Origin: Desulfobacteraceae bacterium
GTDB taxonomy: Bacteria > Desulfobacterota > Desulfobacteria > Desulfobacterales > JAABTS01
Direction: 5' to 3'
Length of the DNA: 64,000 nt
NCBI GenBank assembly: GCA_011389735.1
Contig: JAABTS010000001.1
Coordinates: 1 to 64,000, forward strand
Within the stretch, counting starts at the first letter, position 1. Each line of letters begins with the position of its first letter. Made by a program: the position numbers and the translations under genes. Below the pieces are notes generated by a model. The model made no database searches and was not told the DNA's origin. It saw nothing but the letters and a program-made list of their open reading frames with translations. Shown here one piece after another: positions 26,552 through 36,994 of this stretch.

Positions 26552-29500
26552 CGGTCAACTTTCGTTTCAAACAATGAGGTTCTCCCCTCGTCTCTTGATA
26601 GAATGGCGCATTCCAGACATAAAACTCCCAGTTGACGGTCGTCCTGGCCCATGCCATGCTCAGAGGGGCGGAATCCTGGACGGATAGACAGATCCAGGCG
26701 CCCCGCTTTTCCATAAATCCGTTTGCGACAGGTAATGTCCTCTCCAGGACGGAGTTTTAATTTTTCCAATATCATGTTTCCGTCTTTCATCGCGATTTTC
26801 ACTTTACTATACGGCAGGCTTTCCGGAACTTTGAATCGGAGTAACAATAAACGGTCTTCATGTCCGGCGCAGTACGAAACAGAGGCCCGAACACCCAACC
26901 ATCCATCTTTGTATATCCCTTGAAAACAATTATCAACGACGGCGGGTGATTCAATCACTGAACGAAGATTGCTCAGATATTTTTGGGTCATTTGTTCAGG
27001 CTTAAACGAATCGAGGCGGCGATAGCCGTTTTCAATAAGCCTTTTCCTAAGACTGGCGTCATCTACTATTCTTTCAATACGCTTAGCGATCTCATCCGGT
27101 TTTTTCGGATCAAAAAACAGTGCGGCGTCGCCCGCGACTTCAGGCAGGCTGGCGGAGCCGCTGCACAGTACCGGTTTGCCGAGGGCCATGGCTTCGAGTA
27201 CGGGTATGCCGAATCCTTCATAGAGAGACGGAAAAATCAAAAACAAAGCGTTCTGAAAAACGGACGCGAACCGGTCGCGATCCAAAAACCCAAGGAAATG
27301 GACGCGATCCGCCAGTCCCATTTTTCGGGCCGCGTTTTTTAACTCGTTTTGATAATCATCCAATGCGCCGGTGAGGACAAGATCGATGGGTTTTTCAGGA
27401 TTTCGATTTACAAACATTCCAAACGCCGTCAGCAGCATCCGGTGGTTTTTATGCGGCCAGAAATTGGCTGGATAAAACATATACGGATTTTTTCCGAGGC
27501 CGGGAATTTTTGAATGCGCCGCGTTATTTCCGGCTTCGGGAACGTCCGCTTGTACTTGAATGCAATTATGGATTACGGATACACGGCCGGGTTCAACATC
27601 GAACGCTTCCAGAACCGTTTTCCGGACATGCTCGGAAACGCAGACGATTTTATCGGCCTTCTCCCGAACGTCGCGGAGAAAGGCGTCGCGATGGGCGATT
27701 TCTCTATGATCGAAAAATTGCGGGAATTCCCGATGTTGAAGGTCATGAACGACGGAAATAACGGGAACGCCCGGTTCAGCGTATGTGGGAGCCGTAAAAG
27801 GGCAGAATAGAGCGTCCGCCTTCAAAGACGCCCGAAGGCCTTTTCGAAGGCCGCCGGGGGATGAGAAGCGTCCCGTGATGCGATGTAATTTTCGGATTCC
27901 GCGCCGGAAATATCCCGACAATGTATCCATTTGAGACCAATCATCGGGTTCAGGCCCTTTCAGCACGCAGAGTCTGCTCATGTTGGGGCCGTCCAGAACA
28001 GCAAGTTCATCATGATTCCAGGATGCTGTGAGAAGGGTAAACCTGTCGCCCGCCGCTGTTTCACGAATGGACTTCAAAAGCGCCATTGCCACAATTTTGG
28101 CGCCGCCGTTTTTGCCCCCCGGCTGAACCGGCGTTAAATCCACGGCGATATGCATTGAAGAGTTTTTGGCGGAGTCGGATTGCCGGTTATCAGGTAATGC
28201 GGAGTCGGCGGCAACAGGGGCCGGTTGTGTATGGGCTGATTTGATAAACCGGAGTTTCCTGGCCAGCCGGACGGCGAAACTCCTTTCAAGCCTCTCCAGC
28301 CTGTCAATGGTGAGCAGCAGATCGTAATCCCGTTGGTGAATCATTGTTTGAAGCCGGCGAATATCTTTTTGCATCTGGCAAATATTTTTTTGCAGATCTT
28401 CCCGGTCTGCTTCGCTTTTTTTCAAGGATTCGGAAATAGCGTTTGCAATATCCGTCAATCGATGGATCTGCGCCAGGCGGGCGGCTCGATCCGATTCGCT
28501 TTCCTTCAACAGCCCTTCAAGTTCATTGACCTGTTCCAGTCGTTTCGCCCGATCTTTATCGCTTTTTTTCAGCAAGCTCTCAAGTTCATTGACCTGTTCC
28601 AGTCGTTTCGCCCGATCGTTTTCGCTTTCCGTGAGCCTGTCTCTCAGGTCCAGGGATTGTTGTTTAAGTGAATACAGAAGCACCTGGTCCGAGATTGTCT
28701 TGAAATAAGGGCCTTCCCTGGTTTCCAGTTGAATCCGCGATGTTTTATCTGCTGCTACTTGCGTATTTCCGGGCCCGGGACGTGTGTTGTTTGATGTCAA
28801 CGCCTCTCTTGAACCGTCCAGCAAATCCTCATATAATTGCATATAACGCCGGGGCTGGATTTCCAGAGAAAATTCGTCCATTATCAATCGCCGCCCGTTT
28901 CGGCCCATTTCTTCCCCGGCGGTTTTGTCAAACACTAGCGAACGGACGGCCGCGCTCAATTGAACAATATCTCCTGCGGGAACAAGTTTTCCGGTCTTAT
29001 CGTGAATGACGGCGTCCGGAATTCCTCCCGCGTCGAAGGCGACCACCGGCGTCCCGCAACTCATGGATTCAAGCATTGTGTTGGGAAGGTTATCCTCGAG
29101 GGACGGAAGAACGAATATATCCGCGGCTGAATACGCCAGACTCATTTTTTCGTCTGATTTAATATACCCCATTTTTTTTATGGGGATTTCAATAGAATCG
29201 AGAGCTTCGCCGGCTTCTCCAGTGCATATTAACTCCACCTGATTCCGATTGACAAGATCCCGAAATTCAGTATCACGCATGCATTCTTGAAAAGCCGAGG
29301 CCAGCTTTTCAAAGCCCTTTCGTTTTTCCGAATGATATTCAGCCACGAACAGAATATGAACCGTGTCGGGGGCCAGGTCGAGTTTTCGCTTCGCTTCCTG
29401 TTTGGGGACGGGCTTGAACAGATCCGTTTCAAGAGAATACGGAATCACTTCAATCCGCCGGTCTTTAAAAAGCCTGCTTTTTCGGGCGCAATCGGCGAGC

Positions 29501-30072
29501 CAACGGCTGGGGGCGACAATCGTCAAGCGGGCGGTTTTAAAAAGCTCCAATTTGTCTTTCAAAACCATTTCCGGAAGTGTGAACGGATCATCCGACAATT
29601 GAGGGCAATCGACACATCGATTCTGATAACCTTCACATCCTGCGGTATAATGGCATCCTCCGGTAAACGCCGACTGATCGTGCAGCGTCCAGACCACCGG
29701 CTTACCGAGGTTGAACATTTTGAACAGCGTCACAGGAGACTGGTAATGGGCGATCCAGTGCAAATTAATGATGTCCGCCGTTGTTACAAGCGAAAGAGAG
29801 GAGATATCCCATCCGGGATAGGCATGCGAAAAAACAGTATTGCTGATTTCCGTGCGATGAGCGTTTATATATTGATTCTGTATGGCGGAATACAAAAAAC
29901 GTTCGTCCTTGCCGTTCGATGATGGGGCGATGACCGTGTCGTCGGAGGAATATTTGCGTCTGGCGAGGAACGTGCAATCCCGACCGGTTTTTACAAGCCC
30001 TTTGTGAAGCCGGTAAGCGGCTCGCGCGGCGCCGCCTCGCACGTCATAAGTGCTGACCTGGACTATTTTCAT
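26548..30072 (-). CDS. double GT4 glycosyltransferase with central coiled coil
   Basis: 1174 residues. Residues 1 to about 430 form a complete GT4 enzyme of the WcaC-like type (NLHWIAHY, WTLHDQSAFTGGCHYTAGC, LPSLEDNLPNTMLESMS). A coiled coil follows at about 460-610, including three tandem 21-residue units with the core DRAKRLEQVNELE. A second GT4 domain occupies about 660-1040 (FPSLYEGFGIPVLEAM). The last 130 residues look like a beta-sandwich domain (DRLLLLRFKVPE, GRLDLSIRPGF). Two active sites held apart by a coiled coil suggest an enzyme that adds two sugars in turn or is scaffolded to a partner. The gene overlaps its neighbours on both sides (1 nt and 4 nt), so it is firmly inside the operon. 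Confidence 0.9.
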   Translation of the reverse strand: MKIVQVSTYDVRGGAARAAYRLHKGLVKTGRDCTFLARRKYSSDDTVIAPSSNGKDERFLYSAIQNQYINAHRTEISNTVFSHAYPGWDISSLSLVTTADIINLHWIAHYQSPVTLFKMFNLGKPVVWTLHDQSAFTGGCHYTAGCEGYQNRCVDCPQLSDDPFTLPEMVLKDKLELFKTARLTIVAPSRWLADCARKSRLFKDRRIEVIPYSLETDLFKPVPKQEAKRKLDLAPDTVHILFVAEYHSEKRKGFEKLASAFQECMRDTEFRDLVNRNQVELICTGEAGEALDSIEIPIKKMGYIKSDEKMSLAYSAADIFVLPSLEDNLPNTMLESMSCGTPVVAFDAGGIPDAVIHDKTGKLVPAGDIVQLSAAVRSLVFDKTAGEEMGRNGRRLIMDEFSLEIQPRRYMQLYEDLLDGSREALTSNNTRPGPGNTQVAADKTSRIQLETREGPYFKTISDQVLLYSLKQQSLDLRDRLTESENDRAKRLEQVNELESLLKKSDKDRAKRLEQVNELEGLLKESESDRAARLAQIHRLTDIANAISESLKKSEADREDLQKNICQMQKDIRRLQTMIHQRDYDLLLTIDRLERLERSFAVRLARKLRFIKSAHTQPAPVAADSALPDNRQSDSAKNSSMHIAVDLTPVQPGGKNGGAKIVAMALLKSIRETAAGDRFTLLTASWNHDELAVLDGPNMSRLCVLKGPEPDDWSQMDTLSGYFRRGIRKLHRITGRFSSPGGLRKGLRASLKADALFCPFTAPTYAEPGVPVISVVHDLQHREFPQFFDHREIAHRDAFLRDVREKADKIVCVSEHVRKTVLEAFDVEPGRVSVIHNCIQVQADVPEAGNNAAHSKIPGLGKNPYMFYPANFWPHKNHRMLLTAFGMFVNRNPEKPIDLVLTGALDDYQNELKNAARKMGLADRVHFLGFLDRDRFASVFQNALFLIFPSLYEGFGIPVLEAMALGKPVLCSGSASLPEVAGDAALFFDPKKPDEIAKRIERIVDDASLRKRLIENGYRRLDSFKPEQMTQKYLSNLRSVIESPAVVDNCFQGIYKDGWLGVRASVSYCAGHEDRLLLLRFKVPESLPYSKVKIAMKDGNMILEKLKLRPGEDITCRKRIYGKAGRLDLSIRPGFRPSEHGMGQDDRQLGVLCLECAILSRDEGRTSLFETKVDR

Positions 30073-31295
30073 TATACACCGCCTCGAAAGGGACGAATAA
30101 AATTTTCAAAATCATGATCCAGGGAGTTATTCAGCATTTTTCCGGCGTATGTCTCTCCGTAAAGCCGTCCCAATATTCGGGCGGCGATGATGTTGACGAT
30201 TGAACCGGTCTGTTCCGTTGAAAGTGTTACTTTCCTGTCTTTTATCAGGGAGAATTCATACTTCATATGCGCTTTCATATTGTTTAGAACGCCTGCAAGC
30301 CGGAGATCGGCTATTTCTTTACGCTTCCGGAACCCGACGGCGAGTAGTCTTTTTAACTGGTTTTTTATCGAATATCGTTCAAAAACGCTGTCAACGATGT
30401 TTTGAAAAGGCTGCTGTTTTTCCACGCGGCTAGCTTCGGGCGGTATTGAACAATAGAAAAAAGAACGGGTGTAATCCTGGAAATGGGCGCTTAACAGAAT
30501 CAGATCCATCAGCGAAATATATGACAAATCTTCCCGAACGCGGTTAATGATTTTCGCCAGAACTATCGAATTGACGATCTCCCTTTTCATTCTGTATTCA
30601 GGCGGGCGATTATGGGAATGCTTTACGGATATATCCGGTCGATACAAGATGCTCCCCCCCGAAAGAATCGTGTCATATCCCCAGGCCAGATCTTCAGCGA
30701 ATTCCAAATTCGGAAAAGGACGTTTAACCAGAGATTCGGTTTTATAAACGGCGCATACATTATCCAACCGAATAGTCATGTACGCCTCGTCATAGGGTAA
30801 TTCCATAAATTGTTGCAAAGACGAAATATTTTGAATCCTGGGCTGGTTCCCCCACGCCTCGGCTATCAATTCCATCTCGGCGCCTGCATAGGCGTCGGCG
30901 TCGTCATGGGGCCTTTGTTGGACATGAACCGCCTCCACAGGGTTTGAAGTGATTGCTTTTTTCAGCCCCGAAAGCCATTTTTCGGACACGGGCAAGGCGT
31001 CCTGAACCATAAAAACGACATGCTCGTAAAATGCATGGGAAAGCGCAAAATTCCTTGTGCGCGCATGGTGAAAATCGGAAGGAGGAATGTTTATGACTTG
31101 AGCGCCCGCCTGTTCCGCATAGCGAAGCGTATCGTCCGTCGATCCGGAGTCGACGACCAGCAATTGAATTTTACCATGAAAATTTTGCGCTCTGATCTTT
31201 TTAAGGCATTCGGCAAAAACATCGCCCCCGTTTAAAGTTGGAATGATAATCGTAACGCCTTCTTTGTGGGGAACCGGTATCCAGCGATCCGTCAT
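30072..31295 (-). CDS. GT2 rhamnosyltransferase-like glycosyltransferase
   Basis: 407 residues. The N-terminal 230 residues are a GT2 domain: TIIIPTLNGGDVF, VVDSGSTDDT, FHHARTRNFALS and VFMVQDALP are arranged as in bacterial rhamnosyltransferases such as the RfbF group. The C-terminal 170 residues have no obvious match and are mixed charged and helical. First glycosyltransferase of the minus-strand run, 91 nt after the TPR lipoprotein gene and joined to the double glycosyltransferase gene by a shared A (TAATG). Specificity for a rhamnosyl donor is suggested by the family motif only. Confidence 0.85.
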   Translation of the reverse strand: MTDRWIPVPHKEGVTIIIPTLNGGDVFAECLKKIRAQNFHGKIQLLVVDSGSTDDTLRYAEQAGAQVINIPPSDFHHARTRNFALSHAFYEHVVFMVQDALPVSEKWLSGLKKAITSNPVEAVHVQQRPHDDADAYAGAEMELIAEAWGNQPRIQNISSLQQFMELPYDEAYMTIRLDNVCAVYKTESLVKRPFPNLEFAEDLAWGYDTILSGGSILYRPDISVKHSHNRPPEYRMKREIVNSIVLAKIINRVREDLSYISLMDLILLSAHFQDYTRSFFYCSIPPEASRVEKQQPFQNIVDSVFERYSIKNQLKRLLAVGFRKRKEIADLRLAGVLNNMKAHMKYEFSLIKDRKVTLSTEQTGSIVNIIAARILGRLYGETYAGKMLNNSLDHDFENFIRPFRGGV

Positions 31296-31386
31296 GGCAT
31301 GATTTCAGGTTAAAAAAAAGTTACAAGATCAAGGGCGCAGCTTGTCAACGGGGGATAAATAGAAACGTCCGGATGATCAAAGAAAA

Positions 31387-32169
31387 TCAGGGGGTTCCAC
31401 CCAGACGCAGGATTTCTTTTTCAGCCAGTTCGGCGAAAGCGCTGTCCGGTGAGCTGATCATTACTCGTTTAAACAGTTCTATCGCCTTTTGATGATCCCC
31501 GTTTTCTTTATACGCCAACCCGGTTTCATAGAGCAGATTGGAAAGTTGAGGCGCCAGCGCAACGGCTTTTTCAAACGCTTTAACAGCTTCATCCAGTTTC
31601 CCGAGCGCTTTGCAGGTTTTTCCCAAACCATACAATGCATTGACGAATTTAGGCTCTATATCGAGCGCTTCCTTATAGTATTTTAAGGAAAGCTCATAAT
31701 CCCCTTTGTGATAATAAGCGTATCCCATATTGGAAAGCGGAAAATGGGGCGTTGCATATAGAATATCGTTTGTCACCACCTCAAACCATTCAATGGCTTT
31801 ATCCCATTCTTTTTTGGCCAGGTAAGCCGTACCCAGGTTGTTCAATGCGGGAGCGTATTCCGGGTTTAATTTAATGGCTTTCTTGAAATGCGTGATCGCC
31901 AGATCGATTTTGCCTTTTCCCATGTAGGCGAGGCCGAAATCGTTGTGAAGAAACGGATCATCGCCTCCCATTGCTTCGACTTTCAGGAACTCTTTCAGTG
32001 CAAGAGAGTAATCTCCTTCAGCTAAATAGGCTTCACCGAGATTCTTGGACGCCTCGATTTGTTTTCGTTTGTCTTTGTTTTTAACGCCTGTAGCGCACGA
32101 AAAAATGAATAAAAGACAGATACTTAAAAGCAGCGTCTTGATACAACGTTCTGATTTCAATTTGAACAT
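31387..32169 (-). CDS. TPR lipoprotein, PilF/PilW-like
   Basis: 260 residues starting at the second in-frame ATG, which has GAGGA 7 nt before it; the frame is open to 32193. A signal peptide ends in the lipobox-like LFIFSC near residue 24. The mature part is a string of about six tetratricopeptide repeats, each with the usual pattern (for example NNLGTAYLAKKEWDKAIEWF). The architecture matches outer-membrane TPR lipoproteins such as PilF/PilW, which help assemble secretins or envelope complexes. It directly follows folP and precedes the glycosyltransferases. A role with type IV pili is possible but no pilus gene is in the window. Confidence 0.85.
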   Translation of the reverse strand: MFKLKSERCIKTLLLSICLLFIFSCATGVKNKDKRKQIEASKNLGEAYLAEGDYSLALKEFLKVEAMGGDDPFLHNDFGLAYMGKGKIDLAITHFKKAIKLNPEYAPALNNLGTAYLAKKEWDKAIEWFEVVTNDILYATPHFPLSNMGYAYYHKGDYELSLKYYKEALDIEPKFVNALYGLGKTCKALGKLDEAVKAFEKAVALAPQLSNLLYETGLAYKENGDHQKAIELFKRVMISSPDSAFAELAEKEILRLGGTP

Positions 32170-32210
32170 GTTATTCCTCGCAAGCCGTTTCATTCTGAAT
32201 TCAAATCCCG

Positions 32211-33092
32211 TTAAGCGGATTTCAGCGCCTGGATTATTTTTAGCGTGGCTTTTGTGTTTTCAACGTTATGAACCCTTACAATATCCGCTCCGTTTAAAAG
32301 GGCGGCGGCGACTACCGCCTGAGCGCCGATTTCGACGGTCTGAGAAAGAGGATCGGGCTCTTGATCATCCGTTTTTAAAATCGATCGGATAAAAAATTTT
32401 CTGGATGCGCCGACCAGCACAGGACGTCCAATATCGGTTAACGCCTTTAGATGCTTTATCAATAGAAGGTTATGTTCCACCGTTTTTCCAAAGCCGATTC
32501 CGGGGTCGATGATCAGGTTTGCTTTTTTTATTCCGGCCGCCGCCGCTTTTTCAACAGCATCCAGTAGAAATGCTTTCACTTCTGAAACCACGTCCCGGTA
32601 TTGCGGATTTTTTTGCATGGATTTGGGATTTCCGAGCATATGCATCAAGATTACCGGAACGTTGTAGGCCACAGCTATCTCTGCCATGCGTGGGTCAAAA
32701 CGTAATGCACTGACATCATTAATAATGGCAGCACCTGCGGCCAAAGCCCGGTCAGCAATTTCGGACTTGGTGGTGTCGATGGAAATGGGGATCGAAACTG
32801 ATTTGACAAGTTTTTCGATAACCGGAAGGACTCGTCTCGATTCCTCTTCAAGGGAAATTTGGTCGGAAAACGGCTTCGTGGATTCGCCTCCGATATCGAT
32901 AATATCAGCTCCCTCGGCCTCCATCCGTTTTCCGTGATCAACCGCTTTTTCGGTATCAAAAAAGAGCCCGCCGTCGGAAAAAGAATCCGGAGTGACGTTT
33001 AGAACGCCCATAATCAATGGGCGCCTGACATCTCCGTTGCGTGAGCGTATTTGATCGATGATGGTCATTGAAGAAGCGCTATTTTTCGTCAT
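32211..33092 (-). CDS. folP: dihydropteroate synthase
   Basis: 293 residues. Joins p-aminobenzoate to dihydropterin pyrophosphate in folate synthesis. Family signatures are all present: MGVLNVTPDSFSDGG near residue 28, DIGGESTKPFSD, ISIDTTKSEIADRAL, INDVSALRFD, LMHMLGNPKSMQ, IDPGIGFGKT and GASRKFF. Length is usual. The start used here overlaps the 3' end of ftsH by 14 nt; a second ATG at 33068 would avoid the overlap, but both precede the conserved region. The order tilS-ftsH-folP is common in Desulfobacterota and other bacteria. Confidence 0.95.
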   Translation of the reverse strand: MTKNSASSMTIIDQIRSRNGDVRRPLIMGVLNVTPDSFSDGGLFFDTEKAVDHGKRMEAEGADIIDIGGESTKPFSDQISLEEESRRVLPVIEKLVKSVSIPISIDTTKSEIADRALAAGAAIINDVSALRFDPRMAEIAVAYNVPVILMHMLGNPKSMQKNPQYRDVVSEVKAFLLDAVEKAAAAGIKKANLIIDPGIGFGKTVEHNLLLIKHLKALTDIGRPVLVGASRKFFIRSILKTDDQEPDPLSQTVEIGAQAVVAAALLNGADIVRVHNVENTKATLKIIQALKSA

Positions 33093-35115
33093 CCCGGGAT
33101 TTTTCTGAAGAACCTTCCTTATCCGCCGCCGACTCGTCTTCAGTTGACTCGTCTTTCGCCGACTCTTCTTCAGTTGATTCGTCTTTCGCCGACTCGTCCT
33201 CGGTTGACTCGTCTTTAGTCGTTTCGGTCTGTTCGGGAACGGGCGCAGCCGCAGTCTCCTGAACCGTTTCTTTCGTTTCCGATTTTTCCGGAATGAGTTG
33301 GGGTTTTTGAAAGGGCAATTCTATTCCCGGTCGCATGGTGCAAATCAGCTCGTCCAATTCCGCGCCCATAATCGTTTCTTTTTCGAGAAGCATTTCGGCG
33401 AGCTTGTGTAAAATGTCCAGGTTGTCTTCGAGAACGGTTTTGGCTCTATTATAGGATTTTGTAATAATGCCGCTGATTTCTTTGTCAATCCGATTGGCTG
33501 TTTCTTCGGAATATTCCCTTGGTTGAGCCAATTCGCGGCCGATAAAAATTTGTTCATCGTCCCGAGCGTAGGATAGAGGAGCCAGATCTTCGCTCATGCC
33601 CCATGAACGCACCATTCTTTGGGCGATGATAGTGGCGTTTTTAATATCTTGAGCCGCGCCTGTGGTTATTCTGCCGAAAACCATTTCTTCAGCCACGCGA
33701 CCTCCGAAATCGATGGAAATTTTGCTTTCAAGCTGATCTTTGAACATATGGTCGTGTTCTTCGGGCAACAACCATGTGACGCCCAACGCTCTGCCGCGTG
33801 GTATGATCGTGATTTTGTTGACCGGATCGGTGTTTGGGAGGAATCTGGCGACCATTGCGTGGCCTGCTTCATGATAGGCCGTTACTTTTCGGTCTTCTTC
33901 CTTGAGGACTTTCGATTTTCGTTCAAGCCCCATAAACAGCTTATCCTTGGCTTCGTCAAAATCGGACATGGCGACCGTGTCCCTGTTGTTTTTCGCAGCC
34001 AACAGCGCCGCTTCATTCACCAGGTTTTCCAGATCGGCGCCGGAAAAGCCGGGAGTTCCTTTGGCTAGCACCAGAGCCTCCACATCTTCGGACAGCGGCG
34101 ATTTTTTCATATGAACTTTCAATATTTGTTCCCTGCCCCTCAAATCCGGTAGGGATACTACAACCTGGCGGTCGAAACGTCCGGGGCGCATCAGAGCCGG
34201 ATCCAGCACATCCGGCCGGTTGGTGGCTGAAATAAGGATAACGCCCTCGTTGGATTCAAACCCGTCCATTTCCACGAGAAGCTGGTTCAAAGTTTGTTCC
34301 CGCTCGTCATGGCCTCCGCCCAATCCGGCGCCGCGATGCCTGCCTACCGCGTCGATTTCATCAACGAATATAATACAGGGGGCGTGTTTTTTGCCCTGCA
34401 CGAACAAATCTCTTACGCGTGAGGCGCCGACCCCTACAAACATTTCGACAAAATCCGAACCGCTGATACTAAAAAACGGAACCCCCGCTTCTCCGGCGAT
34501 CGCTCTGCCCATCAGGGTTTTGCCGGTTCCTGGAGGCCCCATGAGCAACACCCCTTTGGGAATTCTACCCCCCAGACGCGTGAATTTTTTCGGATCTTTC
34601 AAAAACTCGACAATTTCTCCGAGTTCTTCCTTGGCTTCGTCGATTCCCGCCACGTCTTCGAATGTCACTTTGTGGGACTGGTCGGAAAGCAGCCGCGCCC
34701 GGCTTTTACCGAAAGAAAGCGCTTTACCCCCTCCGGATTGCATCTGACGCATAAAGAAAATCCAGAGTCCTATCAATATGATAATCGGAAACCAGTTTAC
34801 AAGGATTGTAACGATCCAGGGTTGTTCCGGGGGCGGCTTGGTGGTAACGGAAACATTATGCTCCAGAAGCTTTTCAAGAACAGGATCGATTTCAGGCGCA
34901 TAGATTTTAAAATGGCTGTTCTTTATATCGGTAACCAGCAGCTCCTTACCCTGGATCGTGACGTGGGATATCCGATCGTCGTCGATCATGGACAGAAACT
35001 CGGTGTAACCGACCGTCCTGTCTGTCGGCGCGTGCTGGTTGAAAAGGTTATACAGCATGAACATCATCAATGCGATGACAAACCATAATGCAAGATTTTT
35101 ATAAACCGGATTCAA
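33079..35115 (-). CDS. ftsH: ATP-dependent zinc metalloprotease FtsH
   Basis: 678 residues. Two membrane helices (about residues 9-27 and 105-122) flank a periplasmic domain. They are followed by the AAA+ domain with GPPGTGKT near residue 194, the Walker B segment [11 protein letters not shown], the second region of homology ending RPGRFDRQ, and the zinc-protease motif HEAGH near residue 414. FtsH degrades unassembled membrane proteins and regulators at the inner membrane. The C-terminal tail is unusual: after the protease domain there are three 10-residue copies of a [14 protein letters not shown] unit in a strongly acidic, Ser/Thr/Glu-rich end. The gene overlaps folP. Confidence 0.96.
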   Translation of the reverse strand: MNPVYKNLALWFVIALMMFMLYNLFNQHAPTDRTVGYTEFLSMIDDDRISHVTIQGKELLVTDIKNSHFKIYAPEIDPVLEKLLEHNVSVTTKPPPEQPWIVTILVNWFPIIILIGLWIFFMRQMQSGGGKALSFGKSRARLLSDQSHKVTFEDVAGIDEAKEELGEIVEFLKDPKKFTRLGGRIPKGVLLMGPPGTGKTLMGRAIAGEAGVPFFSISGSDFVEMFVGVGASRVRDLFVQGKKHAPCIIFVDEIDAVGRHRGAGLGGGHDEREQTLNQLLVEMDGFESNEGVILISATNRPDVLDPALMRPGRFDRQVVVSLPDLRGREQILKVHMKKSPLSEDVEALVLAKGTPGFSGADLENLVNEAALLAAKNNRDTVAMSDFDEAKDKLFMGLERKSKVLKEEDRKVTAYHEAGHAMVARFLPNTDPVNKITIIPRGRALGVTWLLPEEHDHMFKDQLESKISIDFGGRVAEEMVFGRITTGAAQDIKNATIIAQRMVRSWGMSEDLAPLSYARDDEQIFIGRELAQPREYSEETANRIDKEISGIITKSYNRAKTVLEDNLDILHKLAEMLLEKETIMGAELDELICTMRPGIELPFQKPQLIPEKSETKETVQETAAAPVPEQTETTKDESTEDESAKDESTEEESAKDESTEDESAADKEGSSEKSRDDEK

Positions 35116-35280
35116 TAGGAAAACCTCCTTTATAAATTCGTTTTTTTATTGAGCCGAGATAATAACGGAATTCAGCTTGTAAAGCAACCAAATCGATGGA
35201 ATAAATCATATGAATCAAATTGATGAAAGGGGTTTTATTCGTCAACTCACATTATATAGCGGCTGAACCAAAACCTCCTC

Positions 35281-35347
35281 ACGCTCCCAGGGGATTTGCA
35301 ATCCCCGTTGGCCACGAGAGGTACACGGGGGGTTACAAACCCGCTCA
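35281..35347. repeat. REP-like repeat, family B, copy 4
   Basis: GGGGATTTGCAATCCCCGTT followed by GGCCACGAGAGGTACACG and GGGTTACAAACCCGCTC. It is very close to the copies at 5254 and 5375. It lies in the 450-bp gap between tilS and ftsH, which otherwise contains a family A element and no gene. Confidence 0.75.
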
Positions 35348-35405
35348 AATCCGTGGTTTGAGGCTTTTCGGTCAAGCATTATCCATTGAGTTTAAAGTGT
35401 TTTTT

Positions 35406-35510
35406 CCATAGTCGGAAATCGAATTTCATTGTGTTGCCGGCCCATGGTAAACGAATAAAATGATCCCGGGCCAGCCGATTTATGAAATAAAAATTTCCGA
35501 AAACCTATAA
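35406..35510. repeat. palindromic element, family A
   Basis: Left half GTCGGAAATCGAATTTCATT plus GTGTTGCCGGCCC; right half GGGCCAGCCG then AATAAAAATTTCCGAAAACC. The two halves are imperfect inverse copies with about 20 bases between them. Same family as 24202-24433 and 45144-45250. Confidence 0.7.
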
Positions 35511-35566
35511 TTATAATTATTATTTCCAAAAACGAGAACACAAAAGAATGTAATCATTATTGCGAA

Positions 35567-36994
35567 TCAGGCAAGAGAAAGTTCGATCATTAGAATCCGT
35601 TTAGTGTCTTTTGTGGTTTTTACCGAATCGGCAATGCGATATCCGGCGATCCATACGATCGTATCTTCGTTTATGACCAGAGGACATTTCCGACGCCAAT
35701 CAGGATTTATTTTTCGATCGCTGAAAAACCGATTCACTTTCCGTGTTCCGGCCATACCCAATGGACGAAAGCGGTCTCCCGGCTTGAAAGGTCGAATCAC
35801 GAGCGGGTACTGGATTCGATCCAGGTCCAATCGAGCTGTTTTGCCGTCAGTTTTTTCGTAAACTTCAGGTTCGTTCACGGCGGATTCCCAAAACACAAGT
35901 TTCGTTCCGATTTCAGGAATGAACAATTCCCCTTCCCCCCAAATTTCGTAATGGTAATCGTATCCCTCCGTTCTTGAAACCGTGAATTGTTCGGCGCGCC
36001 GAAGGGCGCTTTTTTCTTTTGAGATATGGAATTCGTTCCCTTTCGTGCTTATCCGGATACGATCCGGCAGATGAAGATGTTTCGGGCTTGAAAGCGATTT
36101 TATGAGGCGTATCGCCGAATCAATATGGTTTTTGTGAATCCGCCGCAGGTTTCCTTTCACTTTCATCACTCCCTTGCGAATGATTCTGCGCTGCAGGGCG
36201 ACGTGAAAGGATGCCATTTCTGCGCAGGAAAGAACCATCGAGCTTTTGTTTTCTCTAATAAGCGCTCGCTCACAGGCGCATTCGGTTAAATCGTTTATCC
36301 ACTGTTCTTCATCCCCGGCCAAATCGGAAAAACGGTTCAATGCGACAGCGATTTTAGGGTTACAATATTTTTCGATTTGAGGAATGATTATACGCCGGAC
36401 CCGGTTACGGAGGTGGGCAATGTCGGCGTTTGACGCATCCATGACGAACGAGCGTCCCTGTTGATCTAAAAAATCCATGATCATTCGGCGGGAACAGCGA
36501 ATAAGCGGACGAACAATTCGCCCTCGAACGGGAGGAATTCCGGAAAGACCGGTCATTCCGGCGCCTCTGAACAAATTCATCAGCACCTGTTCCGCGTTGT
36601 CGTCACAATTGTGACCGGTGGCGATTTTATCATACCCATAGCGATCGGACAGATCGTCTAAAAACTCATATCGGGCGATACGGCCTGCTTCTTCAAGCGA
36701 AGCTTTGATCTCCCGGGAAAATTGCGGAATATTTTTCCTTCCTTTATATAGGGGCAAATTTATCCGCCCGGCCAATAACTCTACGAAATCCTCATCACTT
36801 TGAGAATTTTCCCGAATCAAATGATTGAAATGCGCAATCCCCAGGTTTATCCGGTATCGGATCGAAAGTTCTTTTAAAACATACGTAAGCGCTACGGAAT
36901 CAGGGCCTCCTGAAACAGCTATCAGAACTGATTCCCCCATTTGAATCATGTTCAGATCCTGTATTGTTTTATTTGTTTTCGACACCAGAGACAT
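35567..36994 (-). CDS. tilS: tRNA(Ile)-lysidine synthetase
   Basis: 475 residues. Modifies the wobble cytidine of the tRNA-Ile that reads AUA to lysidine. The PP-loop ATP-pyrophosphatase motif SGGPDSVAL is at about residues 29-37, ATGHNCDDNAEQVLMNLFRG follows, and the C-terminal TilS domain is recognised by KPGDRFRPLG and FFSDRKI. Length is as expected for the long form. It is the first gene of the tilS-ftsH-folP run but is separated from ftsH by 450 nt of repeats. Confidence 0.95.
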   Translation of the reverse strand: MSLVSKTNKTIQDLNMIQMGESVLIAVSGGPDSVALTYVLKELSIRYRINLGIAHFNHLIRENSQSDEDFVELLAGRINLPLYKGRKNIPQFSREIKASLEEAGRIARYEFLDDLSDRYGYDKIATGHNCDDNAEQVLMNLFRGAGMTGLSGIPPVRGRIVRPLIRCSRRMIMDFLDQQGRSFVMDASNADIAHLRNRVRRIIIPQIEKYCNPKIAVALNRFSDLAGDEEQWINDLTECACERALIRENKSSMVLSCAEMASFHVALQRRIIRKGVMKVKGNLRRIHKNHIDSAIRLIKSLSSPKHLHLPDRIRISTKGNEFHISKEKSALRRAEQFTVSRTEGYDYHYEIWGEGELFIPEIGTKLVFWESAVNEPEVYEKTDGKTARLDLDRIQYPLVIRPFKPGDRFRPLGMAGTRKVNRFFSDRKINPDWRRKCPLVINEDTIVWIAGYRIADSVKTTKDTKRILMIELSLA

